Shown here in pieces: positions 33,420-43,524 of a DNA stretch of 64,000 nt. The notes under the pieces are model-generated. The model ran no database searches and was not told where the DNA came from. It saw only the letters and a list, made by a program, of their open reading frames with translations. Position 1 is the stretch's first letter; each line of letters opens with the position of its first letter. The stretch lies in NCBI GenBank assembly GCA_017645785.1, contig JAGCNW010000019.1:62001-126000 (forward strand), in the 5' to 3' direction. The stretch comes from Treponema sp. GTDB taxonomy: Bacteria > Spirochaetota > Spirochaetia > Treponematales > Treponemataceae. The translations under genes and the position numbers were made by a program.

Positions 33420-33776
33420 TTATTTTTCTTTTTCGGAAGTTTTTTTTGACTTCCCATTTGACAAAGCTGTTTTAAACTCTTTTTCAATTGTCAGTAAGAT
33501 AGTATCCTGTAATTTTGTTTTGAAACTGGCGAAATCAAATGAATCAAGTTTTTGAGATCCGTTTTGTGTCAATAATTCTGCTGGCGAACAATGCAGAGCT
33601 TCTGCAAGTTTAACCAGAGTTTTATCGCTTACCCAAGTTCTTCCGCCTTCAATATCGTTTATTGTTTGAGCTGAAAGCCCTGTCTCTTCTGCCAATTTTT
33701 CTTGTGTAAAACCATATCTTTTTCGTTGTCGTTTGATATTGAGCGAAAGGTGTTTTCTTAAATCCATTTGATTCAT
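33420..33776 (-). CDS. XRE-family transcriptional regulator
   Basis: A 118-residue protein with an N-terminal helix-turn-helix of the Xre/Cro type (LSLNIKRQRKRYGFTQEKLAEETGLSAQTINDIEGGRTWVSDKTLVKLAEALHCSPAELL, residues 10-70) and a helical charged tail. It is more AT-rich than its neighbours, as is the divergent lipoprotein gene, suggesting a recently acquired pair. Its own promoter shares the -35 region with that gene. It probably regulates both. Confidence 0.88.
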   Translation of the reverse strand: MNQMDLRKHLSLNIKRQRKRYGFTQEKLAEETGLSAQTINDIEGGRTWVSDKTLVKLAEALHCSPAELLTQNGSQKLDSFDFASFKTKLQDTILLTIEKEFKTALSNGKSKKTSEKEK

Positions 33777-33811
33777 ATCTGAGATTCTACGATAAAAATA
33801 AGTGTTGACAA
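33774..33811 (-). promoter_or_regulatory. Leaderless promoter of the XRE regulator
   Basis: On the minus strand TTGTCA (33806-33811), 16-base spacer, TAGAAT (33784-33789), seven bases, ATG at 33776. Confidence 0.5.
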
Positions 33812-33842
33812 CTTGGTAATATCGGATTAGTATATAACTAAT
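33805..33842 (+). promoter_or_regulatory. Promoter and possible operator of the island lipoprotein
   Basis: TTGACA (33805-33810) overlaps the -35 box of the opposite gene inside GTTGACAAC, a near palindrome. A 17-base spacer leads to TAGTAT (33828-33833), overlapping the inverted repeat TTAGT-ATATA-ACTAA, a candidate site for the XRE protein. Confidence 0.5.
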
Positions 33843-33881
33843 AGTAAGTGTAAGTTGTTGTTAAAAATTATGGAGGATTTT

Positions 33882-34853
33882 ATGAAAAAATTATCTTTTG
33901 TTTTTGCGACTCTTTTTGTGGTCGCATTTTTTGTGGCTTGTTCAAACTCTGCAGGCAATTCTAGCGGAGGCGATTCCGGAACCCCTGTTAACAACGGCCC
34001 AAAAATTCTTGACTTGCGAATAAAGAAGAATGGGGTTGTGAATGTCTCAAAAAAAGTTACGACCGGATATGAAGACGGCGCAATATTTACTGGTCCAGAA
34101 AAATTGACCTCAGAGCATGCTAAAATAGAAAAAGTTGAGGGCGGCCTAAACTTTACAATAACAAGACCTACGGCTGATTGTTATAAGTATAGCAAAGATG
34201 GGTCAACAGGATGGCGTTATGTGGCAATTTATCGTGAAGAAAAAATAAACGGCGTAGAATGGCAAACTACATGCGCTGTGGTTGACTTTGGCGATAGAAA
34301 AAGTGACACATTAAATTGTTTTTACCCCCTTTGTGAGCCAGGCGAACGTTATATTTTTAAGGTTCAACTAGAACCGGTTAATGTCGAAAACAACAGGGAT
34401 TATCATTATTATGAATGGCTTTCTGTCACTGCTGGCAGCGGAATTGGCGACATAGACTACTCAAATATAGACGCAGGTGGTTTTGTTGTGGTGACTTATG
34501 ATGGAACGAAGCCAATTGTTGAACTAAAAAATTGTATTCCGCTAGAAAATGCAAATAATCCTAAAACGACCCTTGGCTTTTTTGTAACAAATAAGGCCAC
34601 TCTTAAAGGTGAGAACCCTGATTGGGATACAAACAATGCTACAATTTATTTTGGAGGTTATACAAGTCTTAAAGGCGTAGAACTGATAGTAGAAAACGGC
34701 TTCAATGATTTCAAAAAAAAAATTGCCGCCTCGTCATATGATTCTGTATTCGCTCAGTATTCTTTTACATTCGATGTTTCAGGGGCCACAGGAATTAGCG
34801 AATGGAGAACTACAGCCATTCAGTCAAATATAGTAACTGTTTCAAAGAATTAA
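33882..34853 (+). CDS. Hypothetical lipoprotein, AT-rich
   Basis: A 323-residue lipoprotein with signal MKKLSFVFATLFVVAFFVACS (lipidated Cys20) followed by a Ser/Gly linker. The rest has alternating strand patterns (ILDLRIKKNGVVNVS, YIFKVQLEPV, FTFDVSGATGI) suggesting fibronectin-like or other beta domains; no family recognised. GGAGG at 33872 fixes the start. Codons are clearly more A/T-ending than in flanking genes. Its pairing with a divergent XRE regulator suggests regulated surface exposure. Confidence 0.8.
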   Translation: MKKLSFVFATLFVVAFFVACSNSAGNSSGGDSGTPVNNGPKILDLRIKKNGVVNVSKKVTTGYEDGAIFTGPEKLTSEHAKIEKVEGGLNFTITRPTADCYKYSKDGSTGWRYVAIYREEKINGVEWQTTCAVVDFGDRKSDTLNCFYPLCEPGERYIFKVQLEPVNVENNRDYHYYEWLSVTAGSGIGDIDYSNIDAGGFVVVTYDGTKPIVELKNCIPLENANNPKTTLGFFVTNKATLKGENPDWDTNNATIYFGGYTSLKGVELIVENGFNDFKKKIAASSYDSVFAQYSFTFDVSGATGISEWRTTAIQSNIVTVSKN

Positions 34854-34876
34854 ATTTTTTTTCATGTGAACCAAGC

Positions 34877-34912
34877 GCCGGATTGCCTTTTGTTGGGCGG
34901 TCCGGCTTTTTT
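34877..34912 (+). terminator. Terminator after the island lipoprotein
   Basis: GCCGGA (34877-34882) pairs with TCCGGC (34901-34906), with an inner TGCC/GGGC pairing, followed by six T. Confidence 0.8.
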
Positions 34913-34951
34913 ATTTTCCTAAAAAAAAATTCAATTTTTTTTCTGTTTCTA

Positions 34952-34980
34952 TTGACAGAAACAAAAATCTCTTGTATATT
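34952..34980 (+). promoter_or_regulatory. Promoter of the trp operon
   Basis: TTGACA (34952-34957), 17-base spacer, TATATT (34975-34980). A second overlapping set (TTGTAT at 34972, TATAAA at 34997-35002) would start transcription close to a GTG at 35011. Confidence 0.65.
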
Positions 34981-35010
34981 TTATTTACGCTGTTACTATA
35001 AATAGAAACG

Positions 35011-35070
35011 GTGGCGGGCTGGGGCGGCCTTTTTTGGGGCTGGCTTTTGTTCCGCCGTATGGAGAAAAAT
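35011..35070 (+). promoter_or_regulatory. Trp-codon-rich trp leader
   Basis: From a GTG at 35011 the frame reads MAGWGGLFWGWLLFRRMEKN with Trp codons 4, 9 and 11 and runs without a stop into trpE. GGCGG (35023-35027) can pair with CCGCC (35052-35056), close to the trpE ribosome site. It could be a regulatory leader or an N-terminal extension of TrpE. Confidence 0.45.
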
Positions 35071-36516
35071 ATGCAAAAGAGAAACGACACGGTTTATGTC
35101 TGCTTGTCCAGCGAGCGCTACACGCCTTTTTCGCTGGCGAAGAAAATCGGCGCCAAGGCGATTTTGGAGTCGGCCTCCTTTAACAAGGGCCGCGAGCGCT
35201 ATTCAATCATAATGGCCGAAGAAGCCTTTAAAATCGTTCAGGACGAGGAAGGCGCCGCCTTTTTGATTGACGGCCGCCGCTTGCCCTTTAACGCAGAAGG
35301 CGTTGTAAGCAAAAACGCCGTCGGACAGACAAAAGAGGCCGACGTTCTTGACGCGCTCGTCTACTTGGCCGGCCAAAACGAATGCCCGGTAAAAGACATT
35401 CCGCTTCCCGCAAGCGGAATCGGCTACCTTAGCTACGAGTTTGTCCAGCGCTGCGACACCGTTCGTCTGGAAAACCAGTTTGACGAGCTTCGCATCCCGG
35501 AATGCTGTTTTGTCGCGGGCCACATCTACATCGTGTTTGACCACTTTACAGAAAAGCTCCACATCTTTGGATTGAACTACTCCGAGCGCCAGATTGACCT
35601 AAAGAAAAAAGTGGACGAGCTTGTAAAAAAGCTGGGCAACATGGACTTCTCCTACATGGAACAAACCGAAGAAGCCGCGTCCTGCAAGGTCATCACCAAC
35701 ATCGAGCAAAGCAAAAAAGAGTATTGCGAAAAAGTCGTCGAGCTAAAAAAGCATATCGTCGCGGGCGACATCGTTCAAGCCGTTCCATCGCGCCGCATCC
35801 AGCTTGAATGCGACATGAGCGCCTTGGAATTGTACCGCCGCTTGCGATTGATCAATCCTTCGCCTTACTTGATGTACATCGATTTTGGCGACTTTCAGTT
35901 GGCGGGAGCGTCGCCCGAAAGTTTGGTGCGCGTTGTCGGCGGCCGCGCCTCAATCCATCCGATCGCAGGAACAATTCGCCGCGGAAAGAACGAGGCCGAA
36001 GACGAAAAGCTTAAGCTGCAGCTTTTGGCCGACCCAAAAGAAAACGCCGAGCACCTTATGCTTGTTGACTTGGCCAGAAACGACTTGGGTCGCGTTTGCG
36101 CTCCGGGAAGCGTAAAGGTCACGCAGTATATGGAAACCGAAACATTCAGCCACGTCATTCACTTGGTCAGCAATGTCGAGGGAGACGTCGCTGAGGGAAT
36201 CACGCCGGTTCAAGTTTTGCGCGCTTCTTTCCCCGCTGGAACGTTGAGCGGCGCTCCGAAAATTTCGGCCATGCAAATTGTGTCGCGCTTGGAAAAAACA
36301 AAAAGGCGCTTTTACGCCGGAGCGGTTGGCTACATTCGGCCAAACGGCGACTTGGACTTTTGCATCGCGATTCGCTGCGCCTTAAAGCAGGGAAAGGTTT
36401 GGACGCTCCAGGCCGGAAGCGGAATCGTTTACGACAGCGTTCCCGAACGCGAGTTTGAGGAAACCAACGAAAAGCTCGGCGCGCTCATCGCCACTTTCGA
36501 AACGGAGGAGAAATAA
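35071..36516 (+). CDS. trpE: Anthranilate synthase component I
   Basis: TrpE makes anthranilate from chorismate with ammonia delivered by TrpG. The 481-residue product has the chorismate-binding C-terminal half with HPIAGTIRRG, AEHLMLVDLARNDLGRV, FSHVIHLVSNVEG, AGTLSGAPKISAM and YAGAVGYI. The feedback region near the N-terminus carries LESASFNKGRERYS, matching the LLES-type tryptophan-binding motif. The ATG at 35071 is supported by GGAG at 35061; a continuous frame reaches back to 35011. The stop is directly followed by the trpGD start. Confidence 0.95.
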   Translation: MQKRNDTVYVCLSSERYTPFSLAKKIGAKAILESASFNKGRERYSIIMAEEAFKIVQDEEGAAFLIDGRRLPFNAEGVVSKNAVGQTKEADVLDALVYLAGQNECPVKDIPLPASGIGYLSYEFVQRCDTVRLENQFDELRIPECCFVAGHIYIVFDHFTEKLHIFGLNYSERQIDLKKKVDELVKKLGNMDFSYMEQTEEAASCKVITNIEQSKKEYCEKVVELKKHIVAGDIVQAVPSRRIQLECDMSALELYRRLRLINPSPYLMYIDFGDFQLAGASPESLVRVVGGRASIHPIAGTIRRGKNEAEDEKLKLQLLADPKENAEHLMLVDLARNDLGRVCAPGSVKVTQYMETETFSHVIHLVSNVEGDVAEGITPVQVLRASFPAGTLSGAPKISAMQIVSRLEKTKRRFYAGAVGYIRPNGDLDFCIAIRCALKQGKVWTLQAGSGIVYDSVPEREFEETNEKLGALIATFETEEK

Positions 36517-38121
36517 ATGATTTTAGTAATCGACAATTACGATTCGTTCACATACAATGTTGTCCAGGCCTTGCAAACTTACGGAAGCGAAAAGGTTGAG
36601 GTTGTCCGAAACGACGCGGTGACGGTTGCCGACATCGAGGCGATGAAGCCCGACTACTTGGTCGTGTCTCCCGGCCCGGGAACTCCGCGCGACGCTGGAA
36701 TCAGCGAAGAGGCGATAAAGTATTTCGCCGGAAAAATTCCCATTTTGGGAATTTGCTTGGGCCACCAGGCGATCGCCGAAGCCTTTGGCACCAAGATTGT
36801 CGGAGCCAAGTTCATCAAGCACGGAATCGTCGAAGAAATGGACTTGGACGGAAAGGGCCTTTTCCGCGCGATCGGAAAAAAAGGAAAGTTTACGCGCTAC
36901 CATTCGCTTGTTGTTGACGAGTCCACTTTAAGCGACGACTTTGAAGTCACCGCTCGCGCTTCCGACGGCGACATCATGGGAATCCGCCACAAAAAGTACG
37001 ACATCGAAGGCGTCCAATTCCACCCGGAATCAATCGCAAGCGGCGACGTCCAAAAATTCTTCATGGCCTTTTTGAACTACCGCCGCGAAAACCTTCCTGT
37101 GGCCGAATACCTTAACCAGTTGATTTTCAAAAAAGACTTGTCCGAAAAGCAGGCCGAATTCTTTATGGACATCATGACCGACGGAATGATGGACGAGCGC
37201 GTCATGGCCGCGATTCTTGTCGCCATGGCCGCCAAGGGCGTCGCTGAATCCGAAATCACCGGCTGCGCCAAGGCCCTTCTAAAAAAGAAAAAGTCTTTCC
37301 CGCTAAAGCTTTCGGGCCACGCCGAAATCGTTGGAACCGGCGGCGACGGAAAGGGAAGCTTTAACATTTCCTCGCTTTCTGCGATTGTCGCCGACGCTTG
37401 CGGCCAGCCGGTGATCAAGCACGGAAACCGCGCCGTTTCCTCCAAGTCTGGAGCGGCGGACTTTTTTGAGGCGCTCGGAATCAACATAAGCGCAAGCCCC
37501 GACAAGACGGCGGAGCTTGCCCAAAAGACAGGCTTCGCCTTTTTGATGGCGCCCCTTTACCATTCGGCGATGCGCTTTGCGGCTCCGGTAAGAAAGGCCT
37601 TGGGCGTAAAGACCGTGATGAACGTTTTGGGCCCGCTCCTAAATCCTTCTTGCCCCGACTACCAAGTGCTTGGCGTTTACAGCCATGATTTGCTTGAAAC
37701 CTACGCGCGCGCGGCAAAGGCTTTGGGAGCCAAGCGCGTCATGGTAATCGCAAGCCGCGACGGCTACGACGAAATCAGCCCCTGCGCGATCACTGACGTT
37801 TTCCAAATCGACGGAAACGGAAACGAAACGCGCTACGCGATCGACCCTGCTAAGTTTGGAATCGAAGGCGTTGACGAGGCGGAGCTTATGGGCGGAAGCG
37901 GAGCGGACAACGCCGCGCTCGCCATGGATGTTCTTAACGGAAAGGGAAAGAAAACAATCCGCGCCTCAATCGGCCTTAACACCGGCGCCGTTTTGTACTT
38001 GAGCGGAAAAACCAAGACGCTAAAAGAAGGCTACGACATGGCGCTTGCCGCGCTTGACAGCGGAAAGGCCTTGAAAAAGTTGCAGGAAATCCAAGCGGTT
38101 TCAAAGGAATTGGCGGGCTAA
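36517..38121 (+). CDS. trpGD: Anthranilate synthase glutaminase fused to anthranilate phosphoribosyltransferase
   Basis: A 534-residue fusion as in enteric bacteria. TrpG (1-195): ILVIDNYDSFTYNVVQ, SPGPGTP, nucleophile in LGICLGHQAIAEAFG (Cys82 region) and EGVQFHPESI. TrpD (about 200-534): GTGGDGKGSFNISSLSAIVADACG near 271, KHGNRAVSSKSGAADFFEALG, and FLMAPLYHSAMRFAAPVRKALGVKTVMNVLGPLLNP. It supplies ammonia to TrpE and then adds phosphoribose to anthranilate. It abuts trpE and is one base before trpCF. Confidence 0.96.
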   Translation: MILVIDNYDSFTYNVVQALQTYGSEKVEVVRNDAVTVADIEAMKPDYLVVSPGPGTPRDAGISEEAIKYFAGKIPILGICLGHQAIAEAFGTKIVGAKFIKHGIVEEMDLDGKGLFRAIGKKGKFTRYHSLVVDESTLSDDFEVTARASDGDIMGIRHKKYDIEGVQFHPESIASGDVQKFFMAFLNYRRENLPVAEYLNQLIFKKDLSEKQAEFFMDIMTDGMMDERVMAAILVAMAAKGVAESEITGCAKALLKKKKSFPLKLSGHAEIVGTGGDGKGSFNISSLSAIVADACGQPVIKHGNRAVSSKSGAADFFEALGINISASPDKTAELAQKTGFAFLMAPLYHSAMRFAAPVRKALGVKTVMNVLGPLLNPSCPDYQVLGVYSHDLLETYARAAKALGAKRVMVIASRDGYDEISPCAITDVFQIDGNGNETRYAIDPAKFGIEGVDEAELMGGSGADNAALAMDVLNGKGKKTIRASIGLNTGAVLYLSGKTKTLKEGYDMALAALDSGKALKKLQEIQAVSKELAG

Positions 38122-38122
38122 G

Positions 38123-39703
38123 ATGGCGTTGGACATTCTTACAAAGATTGTGGAAGGCCGCAAAGCCGACATAAAAAAGCGCGGCCTTGATTTTGGCTAC
38201 GAGATTCCGCAGGAGCGAAAGCGGCGCGTCCATCCCTTTATTCAAGAGAAGGGAGTGGTTTTGGAAGTAAAGCGAGCGTCGCCCAGCAAGGGAGACATCG
38301 CTCCAAAATTGAACGCGTCGGAAACCGCCTTGGCTTACCAAGAGGCCGGCGCGTCCGCGATAAGCGTCTTGACCGAAGAAAATTATTTTAAGGGAAACCT
38401 TGGCGACTTGATAAGCGTTTGCCAATCCGTTGACATCGCCGTTTTGCGAAAAGACTTTTTGTTTTACCCTGACGAAATCGACATCGCCTACAAGTGCGGA
38501 GCGGACGCGGTTTTGCTTATCGCCCGCATTTTGGAAAAAGATGTCTTGGCGCGAATGTTGGAGCGCGTTTCTTCTTTTGGAATGACGGCCTTTGTCGAAT
38601 TGCGCTTGGCGGACGACTTGCAAAAGTTGGTGGAGGCAAGAGCGATTGCCGGCGCGAACGTTCCCGCAATCGTTTGCGGAGTGAACGCGCGCGACCTTAA
38701 AGATTTTTCTATCGACCTTTTGACGCCGCTTGGCTTTTTGGAAGAGATAAAGGCCGCGATGGGGCAGGACTGCAACGTTGTTTTTGAAAGCGGAATCAGG
38801 ACCGCCCAAGCCGCTTCTTTTGCCGGAAGTCTTGGCTTCGCAGGCCTTTTGCTGGGAGAAGCCGCCGCGCGCGACACAAGCAAGGCCGCTTCTTTTGTCA
38901 AAGCCTTTGTGTCTGGAACGGAAACGCCAAACGCGCTTGCTTGGAAAAAAATCACTGTGCGAAAAATATCTTGCAAGACTAAGAACGGGGCCGCAGTCCC
39001 GGGCTTGCCAAAAATCAAGCCGCTTGTAAAAATCTGCGGCCTTACGAATAACGAAGACGCGATGGCGGCCGCGGAACTTGGCGCCGACCTTTTGGGCTTT
39101 GTCTTTTGCGAAGCCTCTCCGCGCAACGCAAGTGAAGCCGTTGTTCGCGAAGTCCGCGTCGCCTTGCAAGACTTGTCGCAAGCCAAAAAAGGCGCGGCGT
39201 TTTTAGTTGGCGTAATCACCGACACGACAAGCCAGCAGGCAAAGACGGCTCTTGCCCTTGCGCGACAAGGCGTTTTGGACTTCATTCAGTTGCACGGACA
39301 GACAGCCGCCAACGATTTTTTTGCGGACAAGGAAAACCTTTCCATTCCGCATTATTGCGCGGCGAATTTATTCGGCGCGGATGGTTTGGACAAAATCCAA
39401 GGCCTTCTTAACCTTGGCGAGCCGCGCGTTTTGATAGACGCGAAGGTTGGCGACAAAGTTGGCGGAACGGGAACGCAGGTCGCGGAGGACTTGGTTTTTG
39501 AAGCCAAGAAAAAGTCGCCCTTGTGGCTTGCAGGCGGTTTGAGCGCGGACAACGTTCGGGAAATAATAGAAAAATATTCCCCCGAATTGATCGACGCTTG
39601 CAGCTTGTTGGAGGCCGCTCCCGGAAAAAAAGATTTGGAAAAACTTAAGGCTTTCTTTGCGGAGATTGGCGCGGCTGTTGCGGGCGGCGCTTCCCAGTCT
39701 TGA
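38123..39703 (+). CDS. trpCF: Indole-3-glycerol phosphate synthase fused to phosphoribosylanthranilate isomerase
   Basis: A 526-residue two-barrel fusion. TrpC (1-265) has the family start DILTKIVEGRKADI, VVLEVKRASPSKGDI, AISVLTEENYFKGNLGDL and LRKDFLFYPDEI. TrpF (about 299-526) has KPLVKICGLTNNEDAMAAAELGADLLGFVFCEASPRNAS and ending motifs LAGGLSADNV. The joining segment carries extra residues ITVRKISCKTKNGAAVPGLPK. It catalyses two consecutive steps between phosphoribosylanthranilate and indole-glycerol phosphate. A long frame on the opposite strand here is an antisense shadow. Confidence 0.95.
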   Translation: MALDILTKIVEGRKADIKKRGLDFGYEIPQERKRRVHPFIQEKGVVLEVKRASPSKGDIAPKLNASETALAYQEAGASAISVLTEENYFKGNLGDLISVCQSVDIAVLRKDFLFYPDEIDIAYKCGADAVLLIARILEKDVLARMLERVSSFGMTAFVELRLADDLQKLVEARAIAGANVPAIVCGVNARDLKDFSIDLLTPLGFLEEIKAAMGQDCNVVFESGIRTAQAASFAGSLGFAGLLLGEAAARDTSKAASFVKAFVSGTETPNALAWKKITVRKISCKTKNGAAVPGLPKIKPLVKICGLTNNEDAMAAAELGADLLGFVFCEASPRNASEAVVREVRVALQDLSQAKKGAAFLVGVITDTTSQQAKTALALARQGVLDFIQLHGQTAANDFFADKENLSIPHYCAANLFGADGLDKIQGLLNLGEPRVLIDAKVGDKVGGTGTQVAEDLVFEAKKKSPLWLAGGLSADNVREIIEKYSPELIDACSLLEAAPGKKDLEKLKAFFAEIGAAVAGGASQS

Positions 39704-39731
39704 GAGAAATTTTTGTATAAAGGAAAAATAT

Positions 39732-41000
<1,269 letters not shown>

Positions 41001-41009
41001 GAGACGATT

Positions 41010-41786
41010 ATGGCAAAAATAAAATTAATGTCGCACTTGGTGGCGGGCTATCCCACCGACGAACTTTCGCTTGAGGCGGCCAGAGCTTTGGTCGCGGGTG
41101 GAGCGGACATTTTGGAAATACAATTGGCTTTTAGCGACCCAAGCGCGGACGGCCCCGCGATTCAGGGAGCGTGCACAAAAGTTTTGGAACGCGGCTACAA
41201 GACCGCCGACGGCCTTGCCTTGATAAAAAAAATCCATGACGAGTTTCCGCAAACTACGATTTATCTTATGAGCTACGGCTCGCTTGTGTTCACTCCGGGC
41301 GTAAAAGAATTTTGCAAGCGCGCCGCGGCCGCCGGCGTTAACGGAATGATCATTCCCGACCTTCCCTTTGACTTTGACGAAGGGCTTACCGCCGCTTGCC
41401 GCGAAAACGGAATGGAAAACATTCCCGTCGCCGCTCCCAGCATGAGCGCCGAGCGTTTGCAAAAAATGGCGGGCGCTGGCTTTAAGTACATTTACGCCGC
41501 CTTGCGCACCGGCATCACCGGAAGCGACACGACAATCGGGCAAGACACAATCGACTTTATAAAAAAAGTCGCCTCGGGTGGAAGCCTTGTTTACGGCGGC
41601 TTTGGAATCTCGAAGGGCGAGCAGTCAAAAGCGCTTGCCCCTTACGTTGAGGCCGTCGTCGCAGGAAGCGTTTTTGTGCGGACGATAAACGCCGCGCTTC
41701 CCGGCCTTGCAAGCGATTCCGGTAACAAATCCCCGCTCTTTGACGCGGTCAAGGCCAAGGCGATTGAGTTGACGGGGCAGGCGTAA
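41010..41786 (+). CDS. trpA: Tryptophan synthase alpha chain
   Basis: TrpA cleaves indole-glycerol phosphate and passes indole to TrpB. The 258-residue barrel keeps the catalytic Glu and Asp: DILEIQLAFSDPSADGPAIQ (usual form ELGxPFSDPxADGP, so slightly divergent). It also has MIIPDLPFDFDEGL, YAALRTGITGSDT and YGGFGISKGEQ. It is the last gene of the trp operon; no clear hairpin terminator with T run follows, only a degenerate family B-like patch near 41815. Confidence 0.95.
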   Translation: MAKIKLMSHLVAGYPTDELSLEAARALVAGGADILEIQLAFSDPSADGPAIQGACTKVLERGYKTADGLALIKKIHDEFPQTTIYLMSYGSLVFTPGVKEFCKRAAAAGVNGMIIPDLPFDFDEGLTAACRENGMENIPVAAPSMSAERLQKMAGAGFKYIYAALRTGITGSDTTIGQDTIDFIKKVASGGSLVYGGFGISKGEQSKALAPYVEAVVAGSVFVRTINAALPGLASDSGNKSPLFDAVKAKAIELTGQA

Positions 41787-41862
41787 GCGGCCGCGGCGTT
41801 TTTGGGCTTGCAAACAATTTCCGCGTCCTATGGACGCTGCTTTGCGTCTGTTCCCCGCGTTC

Positions 41863-41900
41863 TTGCAAAGCCCGCGCAAATTCGATACAATGTAAATATG
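41863..41900 (+). promoter_or_regulatory. Leaderless promoter of gatB
   Basis: TTGCAA (41863-41868), 17-base spacer, TACAAT (41886-41891), six bases, ATG at 41898; no ribosome site. Confidence 0.65.
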
Positions 41901-43436
41901 CCTATCGAAAAAACAGAAATCGTGATCGGCTGCGAAATTCACACGCAGCTTTTGACTAAAACAAAGGCCTTTTGCGCTTGCGAAAACCGTTATGGCGGAA
42001 TGCCCGACACCCGCGTTTGCCCGGTTTGCTTGGGCCTTCCCGGAGCCATGCCGCGCGTAAGCAAGGGCTACGTGGAGCTAGGCGCTGTGGCGGGCCTTGC
42101 GCTCAATTGCAACATCGCGCGCTTCACAAAGTTTGACAGAAAGCATTATTTTTATCCCGACCTTGCCAAGGGCTACCAAATCACGCAGTACGACTTGCCG
42201 CTTTGCACAGACGGCTACGTCGACCTTCCCTTCTTCCATTATCCTAAGGACGAGCAGCCCGGCGGAACGAAATTCCGCCCCAACAACTTTAAGGGCGAAC
42301 CCTGCGTGAGCGCCGACAAAAAATACCGCCGCGTCCGCATCGAGCGCATTCACCTTGAGGAAGACGTAGGCAAGTCCCTCCACATGGAAGGAAAACATTC
42401 CTACATCGACTACAACCGTTCCGGCACCCCGCTTATCGAAATCGTCACAAAGCCCGACATGACAAGCCCGGAAGAAGCCGCGCTTTTCATGCAGACCGTT
42501 CAGGAAATTTTGCGCTACGTTTGCGTCACAAAGGGAAACTTGGAAGAAGGCAACATGAGATGCGACGCCAACATCAACCTCAACGTTTGGGAAGACGGAA
42601 AACTCTATCACACTCCGATATCGGAAATCAAAAACCTCAACTCCTTCAAGGCCATCCGCGAGGCGTGTACCTACGAAGCCGCCCGCCAGCTAGAAGAGTT
42701 CAAGACCGACAGGCAGGAATTCAATCCTGGCTTTAAGGTGACTATGGGCTGGGACGAGGCGGCCGGAAAGACTGTCGTCCAGCGCACCAAAAACTCGTTC
42801 GTTGACTACCGCTTTGTAGTCGAGCCGGACATAAAGCCCTTTAGCGTTGAGGAGGAATTGATCGAGCGCGCCCGCGGCCGCGTGGGAGAGCTTCCAGAAG
42901 CCAAGCGCACCCGCTTTAAGGCGGAATTCGGCCTTAGCGACTTTGACGCGGAAACGCTCACTTCAACGCGCGAGCTGAGCCTTTGGTTTGAGGAGGCCGC
43001 CAAAAATTCCAAGAGCGCAAAGAGAACCGCAAACCTTATTTTGTCGGAACTTCTTGCAGTCCTTAACGAAAAGAACATGACAATCGGCGATGTCGCCTTG
43101 ACGCCCGCCCACATCACCGAGCTTTCAAACGCTTTGGAAGAAAACAAAATCACTTCAAAGCAAGGAAAGGAAGTCTTTGCCAAGATGCTCGCTACAAACA
43201 AAATGCCTTCCGAGATTATAAAGGAAGAGGGCATGGAGCAGGTCAGCGACACCGGCCTTATCGAAGGCTTGGTCGACAAGGTCTTGGCGGAAAATCCCAA
43301 GGCCATCCAGGACTTTAAGGCCGGAAAGACAAACGTCGTCGGCTGGCTCATGGGCCAGGTGATGAAATTGTCTCAGGGAAAGGCCAACCCCAAGCAGGCC
43401 ACCGAACTTTTGAACAAAAAGTTGGCCGCTCTTTAA
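41898..43436 (+). CDS. gatB: Aspartyl/glutamyl-tRNA amidotransferase subunit B
   Basis: GatB, with GatA and GatC, converts Glu-tRNA(Gln) or Asp-tRNA(Asn) to the amides. The 512-residue protein shows IVIGCEIHTQLLTKTKAFC, the Cys pairs CACEN and CPVCLGLPGAMPRV of the zinc site, KHYFYPDLAKGYQITQYDLPL, GVP-like RSGTPLIEIVTKPD and EEGNMRCDANIN. The YqeY-like tail ends GQVMKLSQGKANPKQATELL. gatA and gatC are not adjacent. The start at 41898 follows the leaderless promoter and family alignment; an in-frame ATG at 41802 is rejected. A family A repeat begins two bases after the stop. Confidence 0.96.
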   Translation: MPIEKTEIVIGCEIHTQLLTKTKAFCACENRYGGMPDTRVCPVCLGLPGAMPRVSKGYVELGAVAGLALNCNIARFTKFDRKHYFYPDLAKGYQITQYDLPLCTDGYVDLPFFHYPKDEQPGGTKFRPNNFKGEPCVSADKKYRRVRIERIHLEEDVGKSLHMEGKHSYIDYNRSGTPLIEIVTKPDMTSPEEAALFMQTVQEILRYVCVTKGNLEEGNMRCDANINLNVWEDGKLYHTPISEIKNLNSFKAIREACTYEAARQLEEFKTDRQEFNPGFKVTMGWDEAAGKTVVQRTKNSFVDYRFVVEPDIKPFSVEEELIERARGRVGELPEAKRTRFKAEFGLSDFDAETLTSTRELSLWFEEAAKNSKSAKRTANLILSELLAVLNEKNMTIGDVALTPAHITELSNALEENKITSKQGKEVFAKMLATNKMPSEIIKEEGMEQVSDTGLIEGLVDKVLAENPKAIQDFKAGKTNVVGWLMGQVMKLSQGKANPKQATELLNKKLAAL

Positions 43437-43438
43437 AA

Positions 43439-43517
43439 AAAGATTCCCGCGTCTACGCGCGGGAATGACACTTGATTCGCTATGTCATTGCCGGGCTTGG
43501 CCCGGCAATCTTTTTTT
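43439..43517. repeat. Family A hairpin repeat, inverted pair
   Basis: AAAGATTCCCGCG..CGCGGGAATGAC (43439-43469) and GTCATTGCCGGG..CCCGGCAATCTTTTTTT (43484-43517) between convergent gatB and the membrane protein gene. The second ends in a T run and could terminate gatB transcripts. Confidence 0.85.
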
Positions 43518-43524
43518 CAAGCCA

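Noticed and set aside
37976..39181. A 401-residue open frame on the minus strand.
   Set aside because: It is antisense to trpGD and trpCF, has no recognisable motif or ribosome site, and arises from the GC-rich third positions of the real genes.
41785..41880. A further copy of the structured element or a clear terminator after trpA.
   Set aside because: Only a short patch like the head of family B is present; no closing helix or T run is found.
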